Source of the DNA: Legionella spiritensis
GTDB taxonomy: Bacteria > Pseudomonadota > Gammaproteobacteria > Legionellales > Legionellaceae
Assembly: GCF_900186965.1 (NCBI RefSeq)
Contig: NZ_LT906457.1
Coordinates: forward strand, 186,001 to 250,000
Direction: 5' to 3'
Length of the DNA stretch: 64,000 nucleotides
Each line of letters opens with the position of its first letter. The first letter of the stretch is position 1. The notes below the pieces were generated by a model. It saw only the letters and a list, made by a program, of their open reading frames with translations. It was not told the origin of the DNA and did not search any database. Both the position numbers and the translations under genes were made by a program. Positions 18,917 through 28,426 of this stretch are shown here, piece after piece.

Positions 18917-20431
18917 ATGAAAAACAAATGGATTTTAATACTAATTATTCTCTTTGGCGTAATCTTGGGATTTCTAATAGGACGTTATTTGCCTGTCGCA
19001 AAGATGACTGAAACGAGCAAGTCAGCGACTAAAAAAGAAAAAAAGGTAAAGTATTGGGTTGCGCCAATGAATCCGACTTATAGGCGTGATAAACCGGGCA
19101 AATCCCCTATGGGGATGGACTTAGTTCCTGTCTATGAAGATGAAGGCAGTGGTTCAGATGACAGCTCCATAAAAATCTCACCTCGAGTAATTAATAATTT
19201 AGGCGTTATTACTGCTAGTGCGAAGTATGAACCCATATCAAAAGCAATCGACACAGTAGGCTATGTTGCAGCTAATGAAGATGATATTGAAAATGTTAAC
19301 TCTTTTATAGATGGCTGGGTGAGAAATTTGCGAATCACTGCCGTAGGTGACCCTGTTCGTAAAGGACAGGTTCTTTTTGAGCTGTATTCTCCAAGTCTTG
19401 TCAATGCCCAGCAAGAGCTTATTTTAGCATTACAAAATAACAACCAACAATTGGTCGAAGCAAGTAGGAAAAAATTAATAACACTTGGATTAACCCTAAA
19501 TCAAATAAACGAGCTTCAAAGGACACGCAAGGTTAAACAACAAATTGAAGTATATGCAAAATCAAGCGGCATCGTTTCTAAGCTTAATATTCGAGATGGC
19601 ATATATATTAAACCAGACAAAATATTAATGACCATCGAAGATTTAAGTAGTGTTTGGATAAGAGTAGAAGTTTATGAAGCGCAAGCTGACTGGGTGAAAT
19701 TGAATCAAATAGCCCAGGCAACCTTTCCAGGACTTCCAGGTAAGGTTTGGCAGGGAGAAGTCATATACATCTATCCAACGCTTGATAAGATTACCCATAC
19801 ATTGGCTGTTAGGCTTCATTTTCCAAATCCGAATTTAACATTAAAACCTGATATGTATGCGTCAGTAAAAATACTGATACCCACTTCTAAAAAATCGCTT
19901 GTTATTCCTACTTTCTCAGTTATTACAACCGGTAAAGGTTCGCATGTGATTTTATCACTTGGTAAAGGCCGTTTTAGACCACAAGAAGTAATCTTAGGGG
20001 ACGAATCAAATGGCAAAATTGAAGTGCTAAGAGGGCTTTCTAAAGGAGATGAAGTGGTTACATCAGGACAGTTTTTGATTGATTCTGAGTCGAATCTCAG
20101 TGCAGCTTTTGAGCGTTTAGCGCCACATAAAGACAAATCAAAGTCAGGCCACCATCATGGTAAGCATAAAATGGAAAAGCCTAAAAAGAGCAAAAATCAA
20201 GGCTATATACTCGCCATAAAAAAAGATAGTCATAAAATTACCCTCCGGCATTTACCTATAAAGCAATATGGTATGCCTGAGATGGTTATGGAACTTCCTG
20301 TAAGCAGTAAAATTGATTTATCCCCATTCATGGTTGGGCAAAAAATTACATTTAAACTAAAAGAAGTTAAACCTAACCACTATATTGTAACTGAGCTTAA
20401 TCCTATAAAAAAAGATAAAGGGACGGATTAA
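18917..20431 (+). CDS. cusB: CusB-like adaptor with metal-binding N-terminus and CusF-like C-terminus
   Basis: This 504-residue periplasmic adaptor joins CusA to CusC. After a transmembrane anchor (residues ~5-23) comes a short heavy-metal-binding domain (KYWVAPMNPTYRRDKPGKSPMGMDLVPVY). Then comes the adaptor core with lipoyl-like and beta-barrel domains, a His-rich linker (HHHGKHKMEKPKKSK), and a C-terminal ~75-residue CusF-like domain (MPEMVMEL). The fusion would present Cu(I)/Ag(I) directly to the pump, replacing a free CusF chaperone. It is tightly packed between cusC and cusA (1- and 2-bp gaps). Confidence 0.9.
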   Translation: MKNKWILILIILFGVILGFLIGRYLPVAKMTETSKSATKKEKKVKYWVAPMNPTYRRDKPGKSPMGMDLVPVYEDEGSGSDDSSIKISPRVINNLGVITASAKYEPISKAIDTVGYVAANEDDIENVNSFIDGWVRNLRITAVGDPVRKGQVLFELYSPSLVNAQQELILALQNNNQQLVEASRKKLITLGLTLNQINELQRTRKVKQQIEVYAKSSGIVSKLNIRDGIYIKPDKILMTIEDLSSVWIRVEVYEAQADWVKLNQIAQATFPGLPGKVWQGEVIYIYPTLDKITHTLAVRLHFPNPNLTLKPDMYASVKILIPTSKKSLVIPTFSVITTGKGSHVILSLGKGRFRPQEVILGDESNGKIEVLRGLSKGDEVVTSGQFLIDSESNLSAAFERLAPHKDKSKSGHHHGKHKMEKPKKSKNQGYILAIKKDSHKITLRHLPIKQYGMPEMVMELPVSSKIDLSPFMVGQKITFKLKEVKPNHYIVTELNPIKKDKGTD

Positions 20432-20433
20432 TC

Positions 20434-23400
20434 ATGATAGGGAAAATTATAGGCTGGTCCATTGATAATCGGTTTTTGGTCGTTATTTTAAGCGCATTAT
20501 TATTTGCAATAGGAATAATTACAATCAAAAATACCCCGGTTGATGCGATTCCAGATTTATCAGATGTTCAAGTCATTATTAAAACGCCTTATCCTGGACA
20601 GGCGCCTCAAGTTGTCGAGCTACAAGTCACCTACCCTTTAGCAACAGCCATGCTAGCAGTACCTGGTGCTACAACGGTACGAGGATACTCTTTTTTTGGT
20701 GATTCTTATATTTATGTGTTGTTTAAAGATGGTACGGATTTATATTGGGCTCGCTCACGAGTTTTAGAGTATTTAAATCAAGTTGCAGGACAACTTCCAC
20801 CGCAGGCAAAGCCGCAATTAGGTCCAGACGCGACAGGCGTTGGTTGGGTATATGAATATGCTTTAGTCGATAAGACGGGCAAGCATGACTTAGGTGCGTT
20901 AACCACCCTGCAAAACTGGTTTTTAAAATATGAATTACAAACAGTTCCGGGTGTTTCAGAAGTGGCCACAATAGGAGGAATGGTCAAGCAATATCAAGTA
21001 ATAGCAGATCCCAATAAACTTCGTTCTTATAACTTGACGTTATCCAAAGTTAAACAAGCCATACAAGATGCTAACCAAGAAGTGGGAGGGTCAGTTATTG
21101 AGATGGGTGAAGGCGAGTATATGGTACGTGCAATGGGGTATTTAGATGCAGTTAATAAATTCAAAAATATCCCGCTTGGTGTGACAAGCAAAGGTATACC
21201 AATATTGCTTCATAATGTTGCTAAAATTAGAACAGGACCACAGCTTAGAAGAGGCGTTGCTGAACTAAATGGTAAAGGCGAGGTAGTCGGTGGCATTGTT
21301 GTCATGAGAATGGGAGACAATGCCAGAGAAGTTATCCAAAATGTTAAAACCAAACTAAAACAACTTGCTAAAAGCCTACCCAAAGGCGTTGAAATTGTCA
21401 CAACATATGACAGAGCATCGTTAATTGAACGAGCAATTGACACGCTAAAACAGAAGTTAACAGAAGAAATCATTGCGGTGATTATTGTATGTTTTTTGTT
21501 CTTATATCATTTTCGCTCATCTCTTATTGTGGTAATTAGTCTTCCGCTTAGCATCTTAATAGCATTTATCACTATGAGCATGCAAGGGATAAATGCAAAC
21601 ATAATGTCGCTTGGGGGTATTGCCATTGCTATTGGTGTTATGGTTGATGCTGCTATTGTGATGATAGAAAATGCGCACAAGCACTTAGAAAAGATAAAGC
21701 CTACTGAAGAGACAAGATGGAATGTGATTAAAGAAGCCGCAATCGAAGTAGGCCCTGCTTTATTCTTCTCTTTGCTTATTATCACCTTAAGTTTTGTACC
21801 TGTATTTACACTGCAAGCTCAAGAAGGCAAATTATTTGCCCCTCTAGCATTTACAAAAACCTACGCTATGGCAGCATCTGCTTTCGTGTCAATTACGTTA
21901 GTACCTGTGTTAATGGGTTATTTTATCAGAGGCAAAATCACACCTGAGTCAAAAAACCCATTAAATCGATTATTAATTGTTCTTTATAGACCATTAATCA
22001 ACTTTACTCTGAAATTCCCCAAAACAATTTTGTTGATATTGTTAGCGGTACTCATTATTTCTTATTATCCATTACAAAAATTAGGGTCAGAATTTATGCC
22101 AGAGCTTGATGAAGGAGATTGGATGTATATGCCTTCAAGTTTACCTGGAATATCGATTGGTAAAGCAAGACAAGTTTTACAGCAAACAGATAAGCTCATT
22201 ATGCAAGTTCCAGAAGTTGAAACTGTTTTTGGAAAAGTTGGCCGCGCTCAAACGGCAACTGACCCCGCGCCACTTAACATGATAGAAACCATTATCCAAT
22301 TTAAACCTAAGTCTGAGTGGCGAAAAGGCATGACAAGGGAAAAGTTAAAACAAGAGATGAATGAAGTTGTCAAATTGCCTGGGATAACCAATGCCTGGGT
22401 TATGCCTATTAAAGGGCGGATTGATATGTTGGCAACTGGAATTAAAACCCCTGTAGGGATAAAAATATTAGGACCTAAGCTTGGCGAAATTCAAAAAATA
22501 GGCAAGCAGTTAGAAGAGATTATTAAACAAATTCCTGGAACTGCTTCAGTTTATGCAGATAGAGTAGTAGGTGGTCGTTATATCAATGTTGATATAGATA
22601 GAAGGGCTGCTGCTCGATATGGACTGAATATAAAAGATGTGCATCAGATTATAACGAGTGCTATTGGTGGGATGGATATATCTGAATCAATTGAGGGGAG
22701 AGAGCGCTACCCGATTAATTTGCGCTACCCTCAACTTTGGAGAGATTCTGCTAATAAGCTTAAAACTTTACCTATTGTGACAGTCAATGGCCCGCAAATT
22801 ACACTAGGTGATATTGCTAAAGTGACAGTTGATGATGGCCCACCTATTATTAAAAGTGAAAATGCCCAGCTTAACGGTTGGGTGTTAGTAGATTTAAACA
22901 CCACGGATATTGGCGATTATGTTTCTCGGGCGCAAAAAATAATAGATAAAAAGTTAAAAATGCCGCCGGGTTACAGCTTATATTGGTCTGGTCAATATGA
23001 GTATATGGAAAGAGCTAAGGAGCGGTTAAAATTTGTAGGCCCTCTAACACTATTTATTATTATGTTGCTGTTATACATTCACTTTAGACGATTACCCGAA
23101 GTATTCTTAGTGATGGGTACTTTGCCGCTTGCATTGGTTGGTAGCGTGTGGCTTTTATATTTATTAAATTATAACTTATCGATTGCTGTTGCTGTGGGAA
23201 TGATAGGTCTTGCAGGCATTGCTGTAGAAATTGGCGTAGTGATGCTAGTGTATCTAAATCATGCGCTAAGAGATATTGTAAAAGAGCATAAAAAGCTCAA
23301 CGAAGCGCATGTTAAGCAAGCAGTAATTAACGGTGCACTTCTCCGTGTTAGGCCGATTATTATGACTGTATCATCAACGGTTATTGGTTTGTTGCCAATT

Positions 23401-23550
23401 ATGGTGGGAACTGGTACAGGTTCAGAAGTAATGAGACGAATCGCAGCTCCTATGGTTGGTGGAATGATAAGTGCAACATTGTTAACGCTATTTGTAATAC
23501 CTGCGGTATTTTACTTATGGAAAAAACACGCCTTAATCAAGGGAAACTAA
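20434..23550 (+). CDS. cusA: CusA-like Cu(I)/Ag(I) RND efflux pump
   Basis: This 1038-residue inner-membrane RND pump carries the TM4 signature AIAIGVMVDAAIVMIENAHK, diagnostic of the copper/silver (HME4) class. The three methionines that bind Cu/Ag in E. coli CusA are all conserved in context: DWMYMPSSLPG, APLNMIET and GRIDMLATG. It differs clearly from the CzcA-type HelA at 2748-5879, so the two pumps have complementary substrates. It is the third gene of cusCBA and is followed at once by a small lipoprotein gene. Confidence 0.95.
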   Translation: MIGKIIGWSIDNRFLVVILSALLFAIGIITIKNTPVDAIPDLSDVQVIIKTPYPGQAPQVVELQVTYPLATAMLAVPGATTVRGYSFFGDSYIYVLFKDGTDLYWARSRVLEYLNQVAGQLPPQAKPQLGPDATGVGWVYEYALVDKTGKHDLGALTTLQNWFLKYELQTVPGVSEVATIGGMVKQYQVIADPNKLRSYNLTLSKVKQAIQDANQEVGGSVIEMGEGEYMVRAMGYLDAVNKFKNIPLGVTSKGIPILLHNVAKIRTGPQLRRGVAELNGKGEVVGGIVVMRMGDNAREVIQNVKTKLKQLAKSLPKGVEIVTTYDRASLIERAIDTLKQKLTEEIIAVIIVCFLFLYHFRSSLIVVISLPLSILIAFITMSMQGINANIMSLGGIAIAIGVMVDAAIVMIENAHKHLEKIKPTEETRWNVIKEAAIEVGPALFFSLLIITLSFVPVFTLQAQEGKLFAPLAFTKTYAMAASAFVSITLVPVLMGYFIRGKITPESKNPLNRLLIVLYRPLINFTLKFPKTILLILLAVLIISYYPLQKLGSEFMPELDEGDWMYMPSSLPGISIGKARQVLQQTDKLIMQVPEVETVFGKVGRAQTATDPAPLNMIETIIQFKPKSEWRKGMTREKLKQEMNEVVKLPGITNAWVMPIKGRIDMLATGIKTPVGIKILGPKLGEIQKIGKQLEEIIKQIPGTASVYADRVVGGRYINVDIDRRAAARYGLNIKDVHQIITSAIGGMDISESIEGRERYPINLRYPQLWRDSANKLKTLPIVTVNGPQITLGDIAKVTVDDGPPIIKSENAQLNGWVLVDLNTTDIGDYVSRAQKIIDKKLKMPPGYSLYWSGQYEYMERAKERLKFVGPLTLFIIMLLLYIHFRRLPEVFLVMGTLPLALVGSVWLLYLLNYNLSIAVAVGMIGLAGIAVEIGVVMLVYLNHALRDIVKEHKKLNEAHVKQAVINGALLRVRPIIMTVSSTVIGLLPIMVGTGTGSEVMRRIAAPMVGGMISATLLTLFVIPAVFYLWKKHALIKGN

Positions 23551-23551
23551 G

Positions 23552-23905
23552 ATGTTTGTATTAAATAAAAAGCGCATTATGGGTTTATCATTTTCGTTAG
23601 TATTTACTTTGCTAGTCGGATGTAGTGTGGCATCTTTAATGCCAGGAGCAGAGGCTGTTGTAATATATAATAAAAAACCTTCTAATTGCAAAATAGTTGG
23701 GCCAGTCTGGTCTATTGAAAGAAATGGGGTATCTCAAAGCTACAATACGAAAGAGCACTTACACAAAGATGCTTTGAACCGTTTAAAAAATAAAGCAGTA
23801 AAAGCAGGTGGAAATACAGTTGAAATTACAAAAACAAATGTTACCTATGATGGAGAAAGAATAGATGTTTATGAAATCAGAGGGATTGCTTACCAATGTA
23901 AATAA
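23552..23905 (+). CDS. DUF4156-like lipoprotein
   Basis: A 117-residue protein with a lipoprotein signal peptide and lipobox (LLVGC, Cys23). The mature part has the pattern of the DUF4156 family: a CKIVGPVWS segment, then a helix with DALNRLKNKAVKAGGNTVEI and a strand ending AYQC. Two cysteines (about residues 54 and 116) may form a disulfide. It starts one base after the cusA stop and is probably part of the cusCBA transcription unit. The function of the family is unknown; an envelope-stress role is possible. Confidence 0.7.
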   Translation: MFVLNKKRIMGLSFSLVFTLLVGCSVASLMPGAEAVVIYNKKPSNCKIVGPVWSIERNGVSQSYNTKEHLHKDALNRLKNKAVKAGGNTVEITKTNVTYDGERIDVYEIRGIAYQCK

Positions 23906-23919
23906 TAGTAGAGATATTA

Positions 23920-24396
23920 ATGAGTCATTATTTTGAAGCGTTAGGAATTAGCCTGGTTATAGCTTTTGTTACCACAATATTTTTCTACGAAGTACTTTGT
24001 GTGGTAATGAAAGTGATTACTCGAAGAGAGATGACCCCTAGAAAGCTATTGATAGTATTAGTTCTTGGTATATTGTTTGCTCATTCAATAAGCGTTTTAT
24101 TATATGGTTTTGCCTGTTGGGCTTTGGTCAAATTTTTGAATTATCCGCCCTTAGAAGGTATAGATTCTCAAACTTTTAGTTCATATTTATATTATTCAGC
24201 AACAAGCTATTCTTCGTTGGGCGTAGGAGATGTCTATGCACGAGGGAGTCTTCGATTAATTTCGAGCTTTGAAGTGATTAATGGCCTGACATTAATAGCA
24301 TGGTCTGCGACATTTACCTATTTTGCAGTACAAAAAATGTGGGAAGCCAGTGGCTTGCCTTTGCATATCAATTGTGAGTGTTGTAGTAAGGAATAG
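23920..24396 (+). CDS. Two-helix ion-channel-like membrane protein
   Basis: A 158-residue protein with hydrophobic helices at ~8-30, ~45-72 and ~115-138. Between the last two lies a re-entrant-looking loop SATSYSSLGVGDVYARG, which resembles the K+ channel pore pattern (T.VGYGD) with S-L-G-V-G-D in place of V-G-Y-G-D. This suggests the Ion_trans_2 (two-TM channel) fold. The C-terminus has an HINCECC motif that may bind metal. It lies 14 bp after the lipoprotein gene, so it may belong to the cus unit. Selectivity cannot be predicted. Confidence 0.6.
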   Translation: MSHYFEALGISLVIAFVTTIFFYEVLCVVMKVITRREMTPRKLLIVLVLGILFAHSISVLLYGFACWALVKFLNYPPLEGIDSQTFSSYLYYSATSYSSLGVGDVYARGSLRLISSFEVINGLTLIAWSATFTYFAVQKMWEASGLPLHINCECCSKE

Positions 24397-24457
24397 CTTT
24401 TACCAATACAATGGTTTTGCCTCGCTTTTATGGACAACATTAGCTCCCTTCTTCGTT

Positions 24458-25006
24458 TTAATGCGCATGGGAGGAATGATTTAGGGCAGGCTTACTGTAC
24501 TCCTTTTCCTGTTTGGTTTTATGAGAATGTGAATGATTTATTTGTTCTGTTTTAGGTAATGATAAGACACCTAATCCATAGCGATAGACAAGTTCTGCTC
24601 CATGCCAGGCAGTTATTAGAACCAATATAGACGTTAATATCATCCCAAAACAAAACCAAAGCCTAACGACCGTGTTTTTCAGGTAACTTATGAGTGACCA
24701 AATGAATACAGCGCCTATTACGCCAAATGTGGTTAATGCCCAGTTGCGGTGGACCACCATTGCATTATGAGAAGGCGTATCATGGGCAACCGTATAATAG
24801 GCAATAAATCCGGCTGCGATTGTTGCAATAGCTGCTAACGTTCCTGTCCATAAACACCAGCGTCCAGTAATGAGCATTTCATTACCTAATCTTTTGTTAT
24901 GCAAAAAAAATCCTGCACAATAAAAAAAGGTAGCGACACTAATGAGCGCAACGGTAAAATGTACAAAGACAGGGTGCCAATTGGGTATAATTTCTATCAT
25001 TTGCAT
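24458..25006 (-). CDS. DUF2231-type membrane protein with His-rich tail
   Basis: A 182-residue protein with four transmembrane helices and an N-terminal WHPVFVHFTVAL motif, typical of the DUF2231 family of putative haem- or metal-related membrane proteins. Histidines in TM1, in the HDTPSHN loop and in AWHGAEL could ligate haem, as in cytochrome b561-like bundles. The C-terminal tail is His-rich (INHSHSHKTKQ and LNHSSHAH). It is transcribed towards the cus unit, next to a decayed copB. The function is inferred only from family and context. Confidence 0.7.
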   Translation of the reverse strand: MQMIEIIPNWHPVFVHFTVALISVATFFYCAGFFLHNKRLGNEMLITGRWCLWTGTLAAIATIAAGFIAYYTVAHDTPSHNAMVVHRNWALTTFGVIGAVFIWSLISYLKNTVVRLWFCFGMILTSILVLITAWHGAELVYRYGLGVLSLPKTEQINHSHSHKTKQEKEYSKPALNHSSHAH

Positions 25007-25041
25007 TCCTTGCGTTATTATTTTTTCTTTACCATTAAACT

Positions 25042-25610
25042 ATGATGCTTAATCCAAAAAAGAGCGACTTTTCGGTCCCCGACTCTCCCATTCTTCTGCG
25101 GATATTTTTTAAAGAACCATAATATGTGACATACTCATATTCCATAAAAGCAGCGACACCTGGCATTAAACGATAATTAGGACGCACTGTTAACCAGGTC
25201 TGGTTAAGACCACTACCTATGCTATCGGCTGCTATGGTTTTTGTTGCAGCCGTCGCCCGTGCGCTTAATCCTAAAAATCAATTATTAGTGAACTGAGTAT
25301 TGCGACCAAATTCAATGTCAGCCTTAATACTACCTTTATGGTAGTAGAAGCGCGAATTATTGGAGATAAAATAATACATCAAGCCTTCAAAACCAATACC
25401 CGGTTGCCAGTAAGGTGTTTGTGATGGTCTATAGAAATAGTTTGTCCCGCCTTTTACAACCCAAAATTGATTTAGCAAATGCCAATAAAACACATCAATA
25501 TCGGCATTTTCAATTGAACCCTTATTCATTTCAGCGTCGTTTATAAATAATTGCAGTTTATGAAAATCTCCGCCAACTTCTAAAAAGGAGGCTGCCCAAG
25601 CCTGCTGTGC
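25042..25610 (-). pseudogene. copB: copB fragment (outer-membrane copper resistance protein B)
   Basis: Reading leftward from about 25610, the frame encodes FLEVGGDFHKLQLFINDAE, then GIGFEGLMYYF, then an in-frame TGA at 25278-25280. After the stop it continues GLSARATAATKTIAADS and NYRLMPGVAAFMEYEYV to a natural TAA near 25042. This is the C-terminal beta-barrel of CopB. The N-terminal His/Met-rich region is missing, cut off where a MauE-like fragment begins on the other strand. The gene is therefore both truncated and interrupted by a stop. It is a relic of a fuller copper operon. Confidence 0.75.
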
Positions 25611-25840
25611 ATGGGCTTTTGTATCTTTCCTTTATCCTACCTATTTTGACTTATGTGCTGACTATAGTGATTTTAACTTTTGGTAGTATTGGTGTGATTA
25701 AAGCCTTACGGCATGGATTAGATATTAATTGTCCTTGTATGGGCTCTATACTTGATGTGCCATTATCTACCGTGACCTTAACCGAAGATATTGGCAGGGC
25801 CTTAATGGCTTTGATGTTATTGCTGATGAGTGTTTTTTAA
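25607..25840 (+). pseudogene. MauE/DoxX-like membrane protein fragment
   Basis: A 77-residue frame starting with GTG. It has two hydrophobic helices around a GLDINCPCMGSILDVPLSTVTL loop, which matches the C-terminal half of MauE-like proteins (CXCXG in a loop, then a helix). Full-length family members have four helices and ~130 residues or more, so the first half is missing. It abuts the truncated copB head-on at about 25607, which suggests a deletion or recombination joint. No ribosome-binding site is evident. Confidence 0.45.
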
Positions 25841-25914
25841 TAAACAACAACAGGCTGGGCCACGGCTGATTGGTTTTTGTGGCATAAGCTTTTTCTTTAC
25901 CACAGAAGTTTTCA

Positions 25915-26229
25915 TTAACAGCATTTTCGGCAGGCTGCTGCACACTCTCGACAGGCTTTGGCGCAAGCTTTACATAATTCTTCATCATGTTTTTCACACT
26001 CAGCAGCGCAGGCATCGCAAATTTTGGCACAAAGCTCGCAAATCTCTTTGCAAAATGCTAAATCGCCGCGCATGCACATCCTGGCGCATAAGCTGCAAAT
26101 ATCAGCGCAGGTTGTACAGAGCTTAAAGCACTCAAGGTGTTTGTCGTTTTCTAGACAGCACTGATAAGCACAGGCCTCACAGGCCTTAAGGCAATCTAAA
26201 CAAGATTGCACGCATTCTTTATGATGCAT
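25915..26229 (-). CDS. csp3: Csp3-like cytosolic copper storage protein
   Basis: A 104-residue Cys-rich protein without a signal peptide. It has about 20 cysteines, mostly spaced as CXXXC or CXXC along four predicted helices (QSCLDCLKACEACAYQCC, then KEICELCAKICDACAAEC), ending CRKCC. This is the four-helix-bundle DUF326/Csp family, in which Cys residues line the bundle core and hold many Cu(I) ions. Absence of a leader points to the cytosolic Csp3 type. It lies between copper genes and the mer operon. TAACAAAGGAG upstream gives a clear ribosome-binding site. Confidence 0.88.
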   Translation of the reverse strand: MHHKECVQSCLDCLKACEACAYQCCLENDKHLECFKLCTTCADICSLCARMCMRGDLAFCKEICELCAKICDACAAECEKHDEELCKACAKACRECAAACRKCC

Positions 26230-26321
26230 CGTTACACTCCTTTGTTATTTTGAAAACTATTACCCGTAAAAGATAGTCAAAAAATTATGATATATCAATC
26301 TTCCATGCTTTTTCTCCTAAT

Positions 26322-27716
26322 TTATCCCGCACAGCAGGATAGTTTTTTAATATCTTTGCTAAAGGTTTGCGCACATAATTTGATTCCCTCAGCCATTGTT
26401 AAATAAGGAAATAATTGATTTGCAATATCTTTGGCTGTCATGCGGTTACGAATAGCAAAGGTGGCTGTTTGAATAAATTCGCCGCCTTCATGTGCAAGGA
26501 TTTGAGCACCAATTAAACGCTCCGTCCCCGCTTCAACAACCAACTTGATAAATCCATGCGTATCAAAATTGACAAGGGCTCTGGGCACATTATCCAGTGT
26601 TAACACACGACTGTCTGTTTCAATGCCGTTAACATGTGCTTCTTGCTCAGACAAACCAACAGTGGCAACTTGGGGATCAGTAAAAATGACATTAGGCACA
26701 ATAATGAGATCCAGTGCTTCATCGCCGCCCATCATATTAGTGGCAGCTCGTGCACCTGCTGCTGCTGCCACATAGACTAATTGTGGCATGTTGCTACAAT
26801 CACCCGCAGCAAAAATATGAGGGATATTGGTTTGCATATGATCGTTAACTTGAGCAGCGCCATTTTTTTCTGTTGTTACACCGATACTATCAAGATTAAG
26901 ACCTTTCGTATTAGGAGTGCGACCCGTTGCAATTAGCAAGCGATCTGCTGTAATTGTTTCGTCATCATTGATTTCTAATATGAATTTTTTGCTTCGAAAA
27001 GAAATAGATTTTGCTTGTGTCTGATTTAGCACACGCACCCCTTCTTGCTCAAAAACAGTGGTTAATTGTTCTCCCAACAGAGGGTCTTCTCTAAATAAAA
27101 GTGAGCTTCTTGCTAAGATCGTCACCTTTGCACCAAGTCGGCGATAGGCTTGTGCGATTTCAACAGCCACTATTGAAGAGCCAATAATCGCTAAGTGTTC
27201 AGGCAGTTCTTCTGCGAAAAGTGCTTCCGTTGATGTCCAATAAGGCGTATCAGATAAGCCTTCAATGGGTGGAATGGATGGTTTCGACCCTGTTGCAATG
27301 AGTATTTTATCTGCTGTTACTTTATGCTCATTCCCATCGGTATCACTTACTATTAATGTATGAGTATCAATAAATTTTGCCTGTCCCTTAATAAGATTTA
27401 ACGCAGCGTTTTGCTCTAAAATATTCTCATATTTATCATGGCGTAACTCTTCAATACGATGCTGTCGTTGCTTCAATAATAATTGCCAATCCAAACTAGG
27501 TTCTAGATCTTTTATACCATCAAATGGATTGCTGCGTTGTTGGTGGGCTAACTGTCCTGCGCGAATAAGAATCTTTGAAGGGACGCAGCCCACATTAACA
27601 CAGCAACCACCAACAACACTAGCTGATTCAATGAGCGTGATTTCTCCACCTTTTTCTGCTGCGTTTATGGCACAAGCAAATGCAGCAGAGCCGCTGCCAA
27701 TAATTGCTATCTTCAT
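26322..27716 (-). CDS. merA: MerA mercuric reductase without HMA domain
   Basis: This 464-residue flavoenzyme reduces Hg(II) to volatile Hg(0) with NADPH. An N-terminal FAD-binding GSGSAA motif is followed by the redox-active pair in CVNVGC (Cys39, Cys44), an NAD(P) domain, and the dimerisation domain. The C-terminal Cys-Cys pair that delivers Hg(II) is present (Cys461-Cys462, SCCAG). Unlike Tn501/Tn21 MerA it lacks the N-terminal NmerA metal-binding domain. Its start lies 2 bp after merP, so it is the last gene of merRTPA. Confidence 0.95.
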   Translation of the reverse strand: MKIAIIGSGSAAFACAINAAEKGGEITLIESASVVGGCCVNVGCVPSKILIRAGQLAHQQRSNPFDGIKDLEPSLDWQLLLKQRQHRIEELRHDKYENILEQNAALNLIKGQAKFIDTHTLIVSDTDGNEHKVTADKILIATGSKPSIPPIEGLSDTPYWTSTEALFAEELPEHLAIIGSSIVAVEIAQAYRRLGAKVTILARSSLLFREDPLLGEQLTTVFEQEGVRVLNQTQAKSISFRSKKFILEINDDETITADRLLIATGRTPNTKGLNLDSIGVTTEKNGAAQVNDHMQTNIPHIFAAGDCSNMPQLVYVAAAAGARAATNMMGGDEALDLIIVPNVIFTDPQVATVGLSEQEAHVNGIETDSRVLTLDNVPRALVNFDTHGFIKLVVEAGTERLIGAQILAHEGGEFIQTATFAIRNRMTAKDIANQLFPYLTMAEGIKLCAQTFSKDIKKLSCCAG

Positions 27717-27718
27717 AT

Positions 27719-28060
27719 TTACTTAGCTCCTACGTTCGCAGGAGATGGATCGTTTTTAACTGTTGATGGATAACCTGCATTTTTAGTTGCTTTGGTCAAA
27801 TCCTTGATGGTTACTTTTTGCTTATCATATGTCACTACTGCGGTTTGGGATCGAAAATCCACTGCTACATGTTTAACCCCATTAAGCTTATTTAACGCTT
27901 TCTTTATTATGATGGGACAGCTACCGCAAGTCATACTTGGGACAGAAAGGGTTATCGTCTCATTATTCTTCAAAACAGGGCTAGCAAAAGAGTTAATAGA
28001 ACAACAAAATAGGAACAAAGCTCCAAACAAAGCAAATATAGTGATTCCAAATTTTTCCAT
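27719..28060 (-). CDS. merP: MerP periplasmic mercury-binding protein
   Basis: A 113-residue protein with a signal peptide (cleavage near SFA-S) and one HMA domain carrying SMTCGSCP, the two-Cys Hg(II) site. MerP captures Hg(II) in the periplasm and hands it to MerT. A C-terminal extension (PSPANVGAK) follows the domain. It lies between merT (12-bp gap) and merA (2-bp gap) in one transcription unit. Confidence 0.93.
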   Translation of the reverse strand: MEKFGITIFALFGALFLFCCSINSFASPVLKNNETITLSVPSMTCGSCPIIIKKALNKLNGVKHVAVDFRSQTAVVTYDKQKVTIKDLTKATKNAGYPSTVKNDPSPANVGAK

Positions 28061-28072
28061 GATGTTTCTCCA

Positions 28073-28426
28073 TTAATAAAATAAAAAAGCGTACCAAGGA
28101 AACGCCAGCAATGCTAAAAGCAACACCGTCACTACCCAAAAAATAATTCGATATGAGCGTAACCCTGTTGGTTTTCCGCAAAGTTGGTCGACTGAACAAC
28201 GCCTAGGCGTTATATAAAGCTTCCAAAATACAAGCACTAAAAAAAACAGTGTGATTGCAATGCCAAAGGGTCGCAAGAACTCCAAATGAGTCAGCGTGCT
28301 TATCCAGGCACTGCTAACCCCTAACGCCAACAACACTAATGGACCAACGCAACATAATGAAGCGGCAATACCAGCAATGATTGCGCCGATTAAAGAGCCA
28401 TTTGCTAATTTTGAATCTTTCATCAT
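28073..28426 (-). CDS. merT: MerT mercuric ion transport protein
   Basis: A 117-residue inner-membrane protein with three predicted transmembrane helices. TM1 carries the essential vicinal pair in SLCCVGPLVLLALG (Cys25, Cys26), and the cytoplasmic loop has two more Cys (RRCSVDQLC). It takes Hg(II) from MerP and passes it to MerA in the cytoplasm. Its start overlaps the merR stop by 4 bp, so translation is coupled to the regulator. Confidence 0.93.
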   Translation of the reverse strand: MMKDSKLANGSLIGAIIAGIAASLCCVGPLVLLALGVSSAWISTLTHLEFLRPFGIAITLFFLVLVFWKLYITPRRCSVDQLCGKPTGLRSYRIIFWVVTVLLLALLAFPWYAFLFY

